Source: Mesostigma viride (Eukaryota; Streptophyta; Mesostigmatophyceae; Mesostigmatales; Mesostigmataceae). From it: a stretch of DNA of 64,000 nucleotides. The translations under genes and the position numbers were made by a program. Below are positions 21,452-31,400 of the stretch, in pieces (within the stretch, counting starts at the first letter, position 1; the number at the start of each line of letters is the position of its first letter). The notes beneath the pieces are model-generated. The model ran no database searches and was not told the DNA's origin. It was given only the letters and a program-made list of their open reading frames with translations. Where the stretch lies: contig RPFO01000034.1 in NCBI GenBank assembly GCA_009746045.1, forward strand, positions 607,461 through 671,460. Direction: 5' to 3'.

Positions 21452-21653
21452 TCAGTGGGGCACCTTTGCTACGGCGCCCGTCTGCCATTCTGCACTACAA
21501 GCTATTCAAAAAAAAACACCTCAGCAAAGCAGCAAAATAAAGTATGTACAAAACTGTCGCAATTGCCGCCTGCGCCGGTGTCGCCGCCGCCCCCGCGAAT
21601 CGCCGCTGAAAATCGACAAAATGCCGACTGGTACGTGAAACGGGCCGATTTAT

Positions 21654-22382
21654 TCAGTAATCAAGGCCGCGAAAATCACAGTACTGGTAGGAGTACGCTG
21701 GATCCTCCATATCCGGCGTGTGTGCCGGACCTGCGCCCGTATGGATCAACACCGGTGTGTTGGCTGCGTTTTGCGTCGGCTCGAAAATTTCAATTCGCCG
21801 ACGCGCGACGAGGCGCAGAGGATGTGTAAAAATCGACAGCAACTCCCAGCCTGCGGGAATCCACTCGCGCAAGGCTGCAAGAAAAGCCACCAGGTTAATG
21901 AGAACCTGGCGTTCTCGACTGCGTACGCCGCGAGTGAGCAGCGACAGCAATGCGAGGTCTTGAAATAAGTTGGTTGTGACCACCGGCGCGCCCCCCGTGC
22001 GTGTCGATGCCCAGTTTTGCAGGTTTCTCTGGTAGCCGGTCAGCGAGGAAATGGCGTTGTCGATTTCCTCGATAGCGGTGGTGACCTCAGTTACCGACCG
22101 CAAACCGCCACGGACCTGGACCGTGAATTGCGAAAGAATATTTCGAATGGTGTCCAGCGGCCCACGAATAGCCGGCACCAGTTGCGGCAGTTGGGGGTTC
22201 TCGGGAAAATCCCCGAGCAATGGGAGAGCTGCGCGCTGCCGACGATGGAGTTCGTCCAGCGATATCGTGACCTCGTCAAGCAGTTGTTGCCACGATGGCG
22301 CAGCCGGCCTTGGTAACGGATCAGCCGGCGGAGCGGCTACCTCCTCATCACCGGGAATTCGGAATTCTTCAGAATTTGGCAT
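21654..22382 (-). CDS. Unknown 242-aa ORF at 5' end of Copia element
   Basis: ATG 25 bp inside the 5' LTR boundary. The protein is predicted mostly helical, with a Pro/Ala-rich start, heptad-like stretches (LLDEVTISLDELHRRQRAAL, VTTAIEEIDNAISSL), a hydrophobic helix around LINLVAFLAALREWI and a Tyr-rich end. I do not recognise it. It precedes Gag in the same orientation, so it could be an N-terminal Gag part separated by lost bases or an intron, or an accessory ORF. Its G+C-rich text differs from the gag-pol composition. Confidence 0.6.
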   Translation of the reverse strand: MPNSEEFRIPGDEEVAAPPADPLPRPAAPSWQQLLDEVTISLDELHRRQRAALPLLGDFPENPQLPQLVPAIRGPLDTIRNILSQFTVQVRGGLRSVTEVTTAIEEIDNAISSLTGYQRNLQNWASTRTGGAPVVTTNLFQDLALLSLLTRGVRSRERQVLINLVAFLAALREWIPAGWELLSIFTHPLRLVARRRIEIFEPTQNAANTPVLIHTGAGPAHTPDMEDPAYSYQYCDFRGLDY

Positions 22383-22406
22383 GTTTGGAACGAGGCGTGT
22401 AATGCG

Positions 22407-23033
22407 AGTTGTGAGAGAGTGAATGCCCTGAATTCCGCCATGGTTCTTGCAGGAATGTTGCCTTTATTAAGAATAAGGAACACAGACGTAAGTCACGTCA
22501 CTTCCAAGACTGCACGCAGCACAGGCGACAGGGTCGCAGTGCCAAGAGAACGTGCACGCAAGAACTGGCGTCCTAGAGCTACCAAGTCACACATATAGGT
22601 TGCTAGGGACGCGTCCAAGTATTCAGCCGCACTGTCACAGCTGAACTGTCAATCAATTGATTACACAGACTCTGCAGCACGCCTTTGGCGCGCAGATCTA
22701 TCAAATATTGTCCATACGGCTAGTCCTGTGGACCTATCCGTACACAGTCTGCTCAGCATCAATTGTCTCATAGGTCCTGGCGCGCTACAGCACGCCTACC
22801 TATCAATTGACCATCAAGTCCTGTACAAGTCCTGTCAACGTCCTGCGGACTATCAAAGTGACACTTGTACATCCTGTGTCCGTACGCGCCCACAGTGGCG
22901 CGCCGGGTACCGGTCGGCACAGCCTAGGAAACGTCATAACTTTTACGTTCCTTAACCAAATGAGGCGTTCAAGGTGCCGTTGGAAAGAGCGTAACAATCT
23001 CTATCCATCTAACGTAAATCCTTTACGTTAACT
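22407..23033 (-). repeat. 5' LTR of Copia element
   Basis: Pair of 15177-15792 with small indels (for example near 22670, 22695, 22745 and 22910). Ends AGTT/AACT as in the other copy. No methionine-tRNA-type primer binding site (TGGTATCAGAGC) follows it; the bases inside the LTR read ACTCGCATTACACGCC-like on the minus strand, so the primer tRNA is unassigned. Confidence 0.88.
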
Positions 23034-23038
23034 GGAGG
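23034..23038. repeat. 5-bp TSD of Copia element, right
   Basis: GGAGG directly after the right LTR, equal to 15172-15176. Confidence 0.85.
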
Positions 23039-23226
23039 CTGGTGGGCGGGCGGACAGGTCATCGTCACGAGCTGACACCCTTGAGGAGACATTTTTTGTG
23101 CGTATGTCGCCTGGGCTCATTTTCGGGGATACAGCCGCCAGACGTGTGTCAATGCATGCCTTGATGGGGTTGCAACTTTATTATCCCGGTATGGGGAAGC
23201 GATCCACTCTCTCCACAGCCACGAGC
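23039..23226 (+). pseudogene. Tyrosine recombinase, continuation after Copia insertion
   Basis: Removing the Copia element plus one GGAGG lets the frame of 15001-15176 continue without a stop: AGGRADR, RADTLEETFFVRM and then VSMHALMGLQLYYPGMGKRS. This fits the SAM-like N-domain of DIRS recombinases. The catalytic domain (Arg, His-x-x-Arg, Tyr) is missing because LINE-leader sequence begins at about 23227. Confidence 0.65.
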
Positions 23227-23368
23227 CACGAGCCACGAGGTAGCCATGGCTGTCGGAGCTCATAACTTTCACGTTTGAGCCCCGAATTCAACTGTGAATA
23301 TCACAATCGCTTCGTCTTTCTTAGACGCACATGCTGATATAATTTTCCAAAGCTATAACGCACTATAT
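23227..23368 (+). mobile_element. LINE 5' leader fragment (matches 4976-5118)
   Basis: Parallels the leader of LINE copy 1 through GAGCCACGAGGTAGCCATGG, CTCATAACTTTCACGTTTG, CGCTTCGTCT and GATATAATTTTCC. It ends exactly where the LTR TGTTACG begins, so the LTR element appears inserted at the LINE start codon region. Confidence 0.7.
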
Positions 23369-24034
23369 TGTTACGTGCCAACCCAGGTCCCTAGCCTGAG
23401 TGACGTAGCGAAAGATCCTCCATGCCGGAATTAGGAATAATCAAGGTGGCCTAATGCAGATTGCGCTTCACGACTGGGGTCGTGAGATATCTGGCACCGC
23501 GACTTGATGCCAAGCTAATTAATACACACTTATAATGGCTAGCAATACCAATTACAAATGGATAGTTGCCCCAGGTTTAATATGAAGGCGTCATCGCACT
23601 TTACATTCATCAAACCAAGAGGACGAGACTCTCGTCCTCGGACCAATTTCACCTAGGTCTGCCACTAAGCTGGCATGCAAAGGGCGCCGACATGGCGCCG
23701 ACCTTCCCAAGCATGCAGTCCACACAAGATCTCGGGTCGACATCGACCCTCGCCTACAGAATCCACGCCCGAGTACAATATCTCAACCAGCTATAAAGTA
23801 CGCAGCGCGGCGCGACTGCACCGGCCCCTAGAAGATCGCATACAACAACCTAGGCCCAAAATAACTGGCCCGAATCACACAAACTATCATAGTTCCATAC
23901 AAAAGTCCTGACTAAGGGACGATTCCCAAATTAAGTCCCGAAATAAGTCCCAAAGTCCTACGGACTATGACAACAAGCCAAAGTATATAATTTATTCCAT
24001 TGTTGCATCCGTCCTAAAGGGCCGGCACGCAACA
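23369..24034 (-). repeat. LTR of a Gypsy-like retrotransposon
   Basis: A 666-bp unit with inverted ends TGTTACGTGCC and GGCACGCAACA. A purine tract adjoins its right end when read on the minus strand, making this the 3' LTR of a minus-strand element. The left ~185 bp recur at 10848-11031. Confidence 0.65.
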
Positions 24035-24048
24035 CTCCTCCCCCCCAC
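24035..24048 (-). other. Candidate polypurine tract
   Basis: The minus strand reads GTGGGGGGGAGGAG directly upstream of the LTR start TGTTGCGTGCC. Its position supports the orientation given to the element. Confidence 0.6.
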
Positions 24049-27000
24049 GGGGGTCGGTAGTCCCTACCGTACAAGAGTCACTGGGAAAAGAAACAAGTAT
24101 GCTACACTACTATAAGAGTACTATGTCCCAACCCCGGTTCACCCGCGGGTTAGTAATACCAGTTCCTCTAGAGGTTGATACACAGGACCAACCCTGACGT
24201 AGTAGCATGAAACAGGATGACAGGATCATTCCGCTATCCGTCATAAAACTCTCACAACCATCTCAGCGACCGCCATTGTTGGCGCGCCGATCCACTGGAG
24301 CCACCTTAGGGGGCGCCACCGCGTGCCCTATCCCATCCACATAATAATGCACAGTCCATGTAATCCCGCTCAACCAGTCCTGAGGTCCTGAGCAGCCTCA
24401 AACTTCATGAAATGTTGACCATAGGGGTACTATGTCCCAGCCCTTGTGCACCAACGGGCCAGTGAAACCAGGTCCCCCCAGACTTGCCACGCAAGAAGGG
24501 CAACTCTTTATATAGCCAATCGCCGGGATTGTCAGCAGGAGGGAATATTTTTCATGCATACAACTTGATGATCAGGCCGACGAGGTGGCCAGTCATGTAT
24601 CCCGTCCAGCCGAAACCCAGCCTTGCAGCGCGACTGATGCGCGTAATCACATGACGATTAAGAAGTACTACTAGTAGCGTAGACGACGGTGAGGCACAGC
24701 ATGCAGTGCAGGCCCCATGCTCAGAAGCGAGGGCGTGCACCAGAAGAAACTGATCCATTGCCTCACTACCGACACTGAGTTGTACGCTTCCTCTCAAATA
24801 CAGGCGCGCCGTGAGCCAACCGACCATGCAACGTGGCCGTCCCTGGCCGCCGCTGGAGTAGCTGTATAGAGGGGGAAGCCCTAGCGTGGCCGCTAGAGTG
24901 CGCCTCCCTTGCACCTGCGAACGCATGCAGGTGCCCGCAAGGCTCTAGTGTGTCCACTAGAGTGCGCCCCGCCGTCTCTATCCAGCGCGGGAAACAGTCA
25001 AAGTCGATCAAAACCGGAAACTTGTATAATATGGCACGTGCGGTGCCCAAAACTAGCAGGGCCCCAGCGTGTCCACTGGAGTGCGCCCTGCCAACTCCTC
25101 CACAAAGTTGCAGTACTTTAGTCACAACACCACTCCGGCCGACGTGCATAGACCGGAGCAGTCGCCGGTCCCCGCATTCCTTACTGCCAATGTGCCTGAA
25201 CTCCCCCGCAAGCGGGGGAAAACTCCCCAGCTCGCAGTCACACCCTCCGTGACACTTGAACAACAAGAGCACGGTTGATGTTTGCGCAGGCCCATATGCA
25301 TGTGATGCTCGAGGCCGCCGACGTGGACTGCATAGCGCCCGCAATGCCCACACTTATATAATGCAATGGGCAGGTCGGGGAGTGACACGCCTTGCAGGAA
25401 CTGTCGTATCGGTAACGTTGCCCCTGCGAGACACCGTGCTGCTCATGGAGTCTAGGGCCGAAGCAACCCCGCAGTCCCAAACAAGAGCTCCTCGGGCTCG
25501 ATCGCGCCCAGCACACAGGTGCTCAAGCACATACAGCGATCGTGGGCCGGGGTCAATCCCGCGCACAACCGATCACCGCCTGTCCACCCCGCTTGGCTGT
25601 CTTGCCCAGGATCCCGATTCCCGCAACAGAAACACGCCCCTATGTATGCAGTCCCCCCCGCGCATTGCCACATCCCCCACTCGAAGCTTGAAGGCCTCTC
25701 ACCACCCCTGTACCATTGCATGGCCATGGGGTATAGTACATTTTGAAGCCCACGCAGCCCGCCCGCCATGCACATGGAACGCCCTGCTCTGAGTCCCTCA
25801 TCCATGCAACCTCGTAGGCGCGCGGACACGAGCCACTTGCAAATCACGCTCGATCGGCCTCCACCAGTGGTGCAAGGAACAACTCCCTACCGGGCTCAGC
25901 CCACAGGAGGGACGCGAACACTGCGCGATGGTAGCCATGCACAGGGTCGCGGGCAGTGACTAGGTGCTCAGACTCCAGCAGCTCGATCCTGCCTGCCTCT
26001 CAGTCTCGGGTCGCCGTTACTACAGTCCCCGTGACTCGCCCACGACGGTCAGATCCCGCACGTCCCGTGTACCTCAGTGCTCTGCCATGGCTCAGCGCGC
26101 GTCAGCGCCGGGTCCGCTCAGAGCGGATGTACCGGCCCAATGCAGTGATACCGGGTGTTACTCGGACACCGGCAGTCTGCGGGGCGACAGCGCCACATCA
26201 TGTGGCACCATGCACGCGCACTGTCAAGAGGCGGTGAGACAATGACCGGACACTGCCACCGGCTTCTGATGCAACCACGACCGGCACCAGTGCAACCAGT
26301 GCAACCACGACCGGCTGGGTCATCCACCACTACTGCCGGCAGTACGTGCTGTCGCCATGCAACTGCACCGTGCCCGCATATGCTTGCAGCCCCGGGGGCC
26401 CCTACTCCCGACAGTCGCGGCGGACGCCGGCGCGCACTGCATGCACGGGTACTCGAGCCCGGGAGTGCCCTGACCCAGCTAGGCGTCGACTCAATGCCGG
26501 AGTAGCCAATTGGTTGGCTACCGACAATTCAACAAGGTGCTGTACATCTGTTTGCCGGCCGACCACGATTCAATACAGGCTCCACCATGCCTGATCGCCC
26601 AGTCACATCGGGGTTGCAACAGCCTCCATGCACCGTGCCGTCTCCATGCACCGTGCCGCACTAGTGAAATTAATCACGTGCAGGTGCGCGAGAAGCCATG
26701 CACGTCCCTCACGCGCCCGGAAGTCAGGGAGCCGTGACTCATAGCCGCCAGCCGGAAGGCTCCCTATAATAATACTTGGCCGCATGCCATGGGACTCCGC
26801 GTCCGTTGGTCACTCGGGACGCGACGTGCAGTCAGGCCGTAGCTTGGGGTCGCTGGCACTCGCTGCCGAATCCGGCATCCCGTGCGGAGATGCCTCGGTA
26901 CGGACGCCTTAGTAGAAGAATCATCAAGCATCCGGTGAGCCCATGTCCAAAAAGACCAGGACCATGTGCACATGCGGTGCTGAGTGCCTGACGTGGTCCT

Positions 27001-27346
27001 CTTCGGGACGACCCGTTCAAGCCCACCACCAATTGCAGATTATCCCATAGAGAATATAGCATAGAGAAAATATATTATATAGAAAATAGAGAATATCGAA
27101 AATATATAATATCCGCACGCTGGCGCATCGACCCCTGGCATGGCAGTAGAAGGGTCGTCGGATCCACGCGCGGCTGCGCTGGATTCCTACATAGATGGCC
27201 GGCTCGATCCAAAGCCGAACCGTGCCGATCATACAGGAGCTAGATATAATTAAGAAGAGTATGGTATCATAAAGAAGTGTAGTGGACCAGTACAAGTACT
27301 TAGTAGATAAAAGGTAGGTATAGTAAAGAAGTATATGGTATTAATA
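24049..27346 (-). mobile_element. Degraded internal region of Gypsy-like element
   Basis: Lies between the 3' LTR and PPT on one side and a protease relic on the other. Many short open frames, none with clear RT or integrase motifs. Three hairpin-bearing repeats sit at 24881-25079. AT-rich degenerate repeats of ATAGAGAAAATAT type occur at 27045-27115. Assignment rests on position only. Confidence 0.4.
24881..25079. repeat. Three dispersed 16-bp hairpins followed by AGTGCGCC
   Basis: CTAGCGTGGCCGCTAG (24881-24896), CTAGTGTGTCCACTAG (24945-24960) and CCAGCGTGTCCACTGG (25064-25079), each followed by AGTGCGCC. Stem positions change in both arms together (CTAGCG/CGCTAG to CTAGTG/CACTAG; CTAG/CTAG to CCAG/CTGG). 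A separate GCACCTGC/GCAGGTGC hairpin is at 24911-24934. Confidence 0.7.
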
Positions 27347-27844
27347 TTAGTAGCCCTCTGGTTTCATACGCCCTGCGACCCCTCCCCTTCCCCCGGGGAC
27401 GACGCGTCCACGCGATCGTCCAATTACTGCCAAGGAGTCAAGGATGCTGGACCGCCGGGCGCTCGTGTGTAATGCTATGTGCCCTATACTCGCTGTCAGG
27501 GCACCAAAAGGAACCATCGGGAAACCAAGCAACTCGCCGGCGCACGCGAATGTCCACATCCTGCGCGTCCAAAGTCGAGCCCACTGATGATGTCCGCTGC
27601 GCCCAGCGGTGTGATGGTCGCAGCCAGGTCGAACGGGGTGCCTTGCAGCACACCTTTGATATCTGCCCGACCGGGCGATTGGTGTTGGCGACCATCCGAG
27701 TGGGTCAGATGCACGGCCGTCCGGTGTGGGGGGGCTGGGCGTCAGGCCCAGCCGGCGCACCAGTGCCGCGTTGATGAAGGACGTGGAAGCGCCTGTGACG
27801 ACCAAAAACTTGGCATCCATGACGGTTGGTTGGCCGTGTCTCAA
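27347..27844 (-). pseudogene. Gypsy-type retropepsin relic
   Basis: MDAKFLVVTGASTSFINAAL then VRRLGL is the active-site strand, with Val where the catalytic Asp belongs (GTC for GAC). After a frameshift it continues as IKGVLQGTPFDLAATITPLG and ADIISGLDF, the flap-to-LLG.DF end of a retropepsin. Homodimeric retropepsins process Gag-Pol. The Asp-to-Val change and the frameshift make it inactive. Confidence 0.65.
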
Positions 27845-28372
27845 TATATTATTACATTCTCATATATAAAATATCCCATTACCGCCAACGGTACCCTATA
27901 TAAAACCACTAGTGCTAGACGCCTAATAGTAATTTCCCATTACCGCCAACGGCGTCTATGCACGGGGTCCGTGTATGATTCCAAACACCCCCCTTACTGC
28001 TGATAGCATGATAACAGGGTGACCTGCTACTGTGCAGGACCAATGCACCCTTGGTATTTGGTACAGATGTGGGGCAAAACAGACACCCCCCTTGCCCTAC
28101 ACAGGTGGGCATTCTCAGAATGGCTAAGGTGGCCAGCCACTAGGACTGGAAAAGCGCACCTGAGTGAACATATTATAAAAATATAATTATTAATTAAATA
28201 TACTAATATAATAATATATATTCATTGAGAATGATAGATTACGAAGGTGAGATAGGCATGCAACATAAGGAAAAAACCGATGACTGGGAGAATAACCCTG
28301 AAGAAATTAATAGTAATCTGACACAGACATCCAAGGATCACGCCAGCGGCACAAGGTACAACTAACTATACA
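27845..28372. other. AT-rich non-coding stretch with a 17-bp direct repeat
   Basis: CCCATTACCGCCAACGG occurs at about 27875 and 27937. From about 28160 to 28230 the sequence is mostly A/T and may be the 3' tail of the minus-strand LINE to the right. No gene seen. Confidence 0.5.
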
Positions 28373-28430
28373 TCACAAAACTACACGCAGCAACAGCGCT
28401 GCCGGCCCACCATGCAGGCCTGGAAGGAAT

Positions 28431-31400
28431 CTAGACCGTGTGGGTCGCGACAAAGTCGGCCCGGGTGCGGCGGAATAACACATCAGCCACGGTGCGAGTG
28501 AGGGCGAGTGACAGACGCTGCCGCCAATACGAGGACCACGTGCGGGCCGACCACGGGGCGGTCTGACCCTCGAGGTCGAGGCGGTCTTCACGGCGCTGGC
28601 AGCACTCGTGGAAAAACTCCGCTGTCTTGGGGCCCATGGCCCCGAACTCCTCAAGGACAAAGGGGATGACCCGGTGGGGCCCCACATTGCCGTAGGAGGC
28701 AAACTTGTCGCGCTCAGCCACAGCGGCAGCAGCGCCGGCATCCACAGCCGCCCGGAGGATGTGGCGACCGGAAAGCGGCCGAGCCACGGAGACATCGATG
28801 AGCAGGTGGCAACCCTGCCCGTCGTAGTCAAGCACGGTAATGTCGGGGCGGTGGTTGGGTGAGTAGAGGGCGGCCCCATCCGCGTCCTCGCACTTAATGG
28901 TGGAGTGGGGAAAGACCGACCGAACCATGGCACACACCACCCGGAGGAGAGCGGTATGGAGATAGAGGAACCAGTTCTGGTTCTGCTGGCCACCCATGCA
29001 CGCGATGTAGTGCGTCCCAGTAGTATCCAGAGCAAGCCCGCAGCTGCCGCAGGACGCACCCGCCGTGATGAGAGGTTGCGGGGCAAAGAGCTGGTGGCGG
29101 AGAGCGATGGCGTAAAGGGCCGGAACCAGTGTGAACAAAGGGCTCATGGGGAGGGCGCGCAGGAATGCGGACCCCACGCTCCCCTCAAGGGAAACGGAGT
29201 GAAGCCAAGCCTTCCCCTGATCGTTCAAGCTCGCATGCAGACCCATCCAGTCGGCACAGTGTAGTATACCCGCGTAGGTCTTTTGTTGTTTTTCATGAAC
29301 GCAGGCAGGGAAGACACTAGGACTGACGACAGTGGACACGCCGGGCGTGCCCCGGGGCAGGCGACGGTGGACGGCCTGAGCGGGGCGGACGAGGTCGCAA
29401 GCCTGCTGGATCCCGAGGTAAGAATCCTGCACAGCCTGCACAAAGGGGAAGGGGGATGGGGTGACCAAGTCGGGAATGGCGCTGACGGCGCTGGGGACCA
29501 ACCGGCGGATCTCCGCCCAGGCCTGAGCAACAGAGCCAAGGAAGGCGGCGGGGGCGAGGCGGGCGGCGCGGGTGAGCCCACACCCGCCCATGCGGCAGGG
29601 GAGGGTGGCCAAGCGCATGGAGTGAGCTGGCAGGCTAGGGCCGGGGAGGAGCACCTGCAAGGCGGCCTGAATGCGCTCGTCATGGCCTTCCGCGGCAAGC
29701 CGCACCAAGTGGGGGGGAGCGCCACGGAGCCAGTGAACCACCCGCGGGTGGGCGCAAAACCACAGGAGGAGCCCTTTGGTCTGGGGGTCCTTGAGGCGCG
29801 CCCAAGTCTCAAGGACATGGGTGCGCTGTTCCACGGTGGCCCGGAGCTCCTCTTCGACGTAGTCAGGGTCACCCACAGGGACGCCCAGGCACGAGAAACC
29901 ACGCGCCCGCGCCAATGCCCCCGGGATAGCCGCGGGGAAGCCAGAGCAGTCCCCCTGGGGCGAAAAGACTGCACACTTGGGGAGGGTGAGCCGAAGGTTG
30001 ATGGCCGCCATGGCCACTTCAAGGGCAGCCAGGGCGGCAACCACAGCGTCGGCCGGGCCAAGGGCATGGATATCGTCCATGTAGGCGAGGAGCACGACAT
30101 CCGGGTGCGCAGCGTGGACACCTTGGAGAGCCTTGTGCAGCGGGGCAGACAGGTAAAAGGGGCCGAGGGGGTCACCTTGCTGGGTTCCCGTGCGGGAAGC
30201 GATGTCGGCGAACGTCCCATCCTCCATGAGGAAGGAGAGTTGAGTGGGTTCGCCGTAGCAGGCTGCTGTCCACGCAAGAAGGTCAGGGAACGCCTCGCCG
30301 ACGGCCTCAAAGATGCTAGCCTTGGTGACAGCATTGAACGCATTGTGGCAATCCACCTTCAGCGCCACATGGGTCGGATGCGTCTCGAGGTAGGCCTGAA
30401 CTGTGTGCACGATGATGTCGCTGCCCCCTTTGGTGGCGACGCCAAGCTGGGCCGCGACGGACTCCTCAGTATCACTCCGGTTGGGGCAGAAGTAGGCGCG
30501 AAACTCGGGGGCCTTTTGGCGACAAATGACCTTACTCACCAGCTTGCGTAGGACCTCGCCGCAAGCAATGGGACGAACGCGGCCAGCAGGCGGGGGGACG
30601 TCGTCTTTCAGGAGGGCAATGAGGCGTGCCCCAGCCAGCCAAGGGCGCGCCGCGGGGGCCAGGGACCCCGCGGCCAAGTCGGCGGCAGCCTCAAAGAGTG
30701 CGGTCGCCCCGCCATGGCCCGCCATCACGGAGAGGTGCTCGTAGCGCCAGCCTGAGGGGCCGGTGGAGGAGGCGTTCGGCAGATCCTTCAGCACAGCCGT
30801 GAAGATGTCCAGGTCCAGGACAATAGGCGGGGGCGGGGGGGTGGCCGGGGCGGGCACCGCAAAGGCCGGTTCGTCGGGGTGAAGGTCGCGCAAAGCCTGC
30901 AGGGTCGGGGGAGTGGAGGGAGCCAACGCGGTCAGTTCAAGCTTTTGCATGGCCCGGCTCAATTCACCTACCTTCACCAACCGCATGACGTCAGCTTCCA
31001 CCCGGGCAAAGGAGGCGGCCCCCGACACCCGGGTGGAGGCCGGAGGCTGCAGCGCCCACAGCCCTTCCCAATCCCCGAGGAGGAACCGCCGGCAGCGAGC
31101 GATGACCGCACCCTGTACGCCACGCACGCCCCGCTCCAACGGCGCTAAGAGGAGCCGGGGGGTGACGAGAAACAGCTTGTGGCCGAGTTCGTCGAGAGGG
31201 TGACTATGCATCCGGGCCAGGGAAAGCAGGGCGCAGCGCGTAAACAAGCTCCGGGCGCGGTGAGGGACGTCCGGGAGCGTCATGCAAGGGTTGCGCGCAC
31301 AGGCGGCAAAAGGGAGCGTGGCCAGGAATGCCCAGCCTGCCGAGAGGTCCCCCGGATCGCTCGTACCCTGCGATGCCGGTGGAGGGGCAGGGGCCGACCG

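Larger units (their letters stand above)
15177..23033 (-). mobile_element. Complete Copia-type LTR retrotransposon with unusual pol order
   Basis: 7,857 bp, flanked by a GGAGG TSD and bounded by LTRs of 616 and 627 bp that differ at only a handful of positions, so the insertion is young. Transcribed on the minus strand in the order 5' LTR, a 242-codon unknown ORF, Gag with zinc knuckle, integrase, retropepsin-like protease, RT, RNase H, 3' region, PPT, 3' LTR. Canonical Copia order is Gag-PR-INT-RT-RH, so the protease-like domain is displaced. Three single-base frameshifts separate the reading frames. Confidence 0.85.

Noticed and set aside
16280-21490. A second, inner LTR element inside the Copia LTRs, suggested by TGTTGAGAGAATGACAGG (minus strand, near 16272) and by GGCGCCCGTCT near both 16300 and 21473
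   Set aside because: No matching second LTR exists on the right side, and the outer LTRs already have an intact TSD and PPT. One element explains everything.
24766-25353. 195-codon minus-strand frame with repeated AHSSGHA text
   Set aside because: The repeated peptide comes from the three hairpin repeats; the remainder has no domain-like features, and the neighbouring frames are equally open.
29283-30551. 422-codon plus-strand open frame
   Set aside because: Antisense shadow of the RT in the minus-strand LINE; G+C-rich third positions keep the opposite strand open. No domain text.
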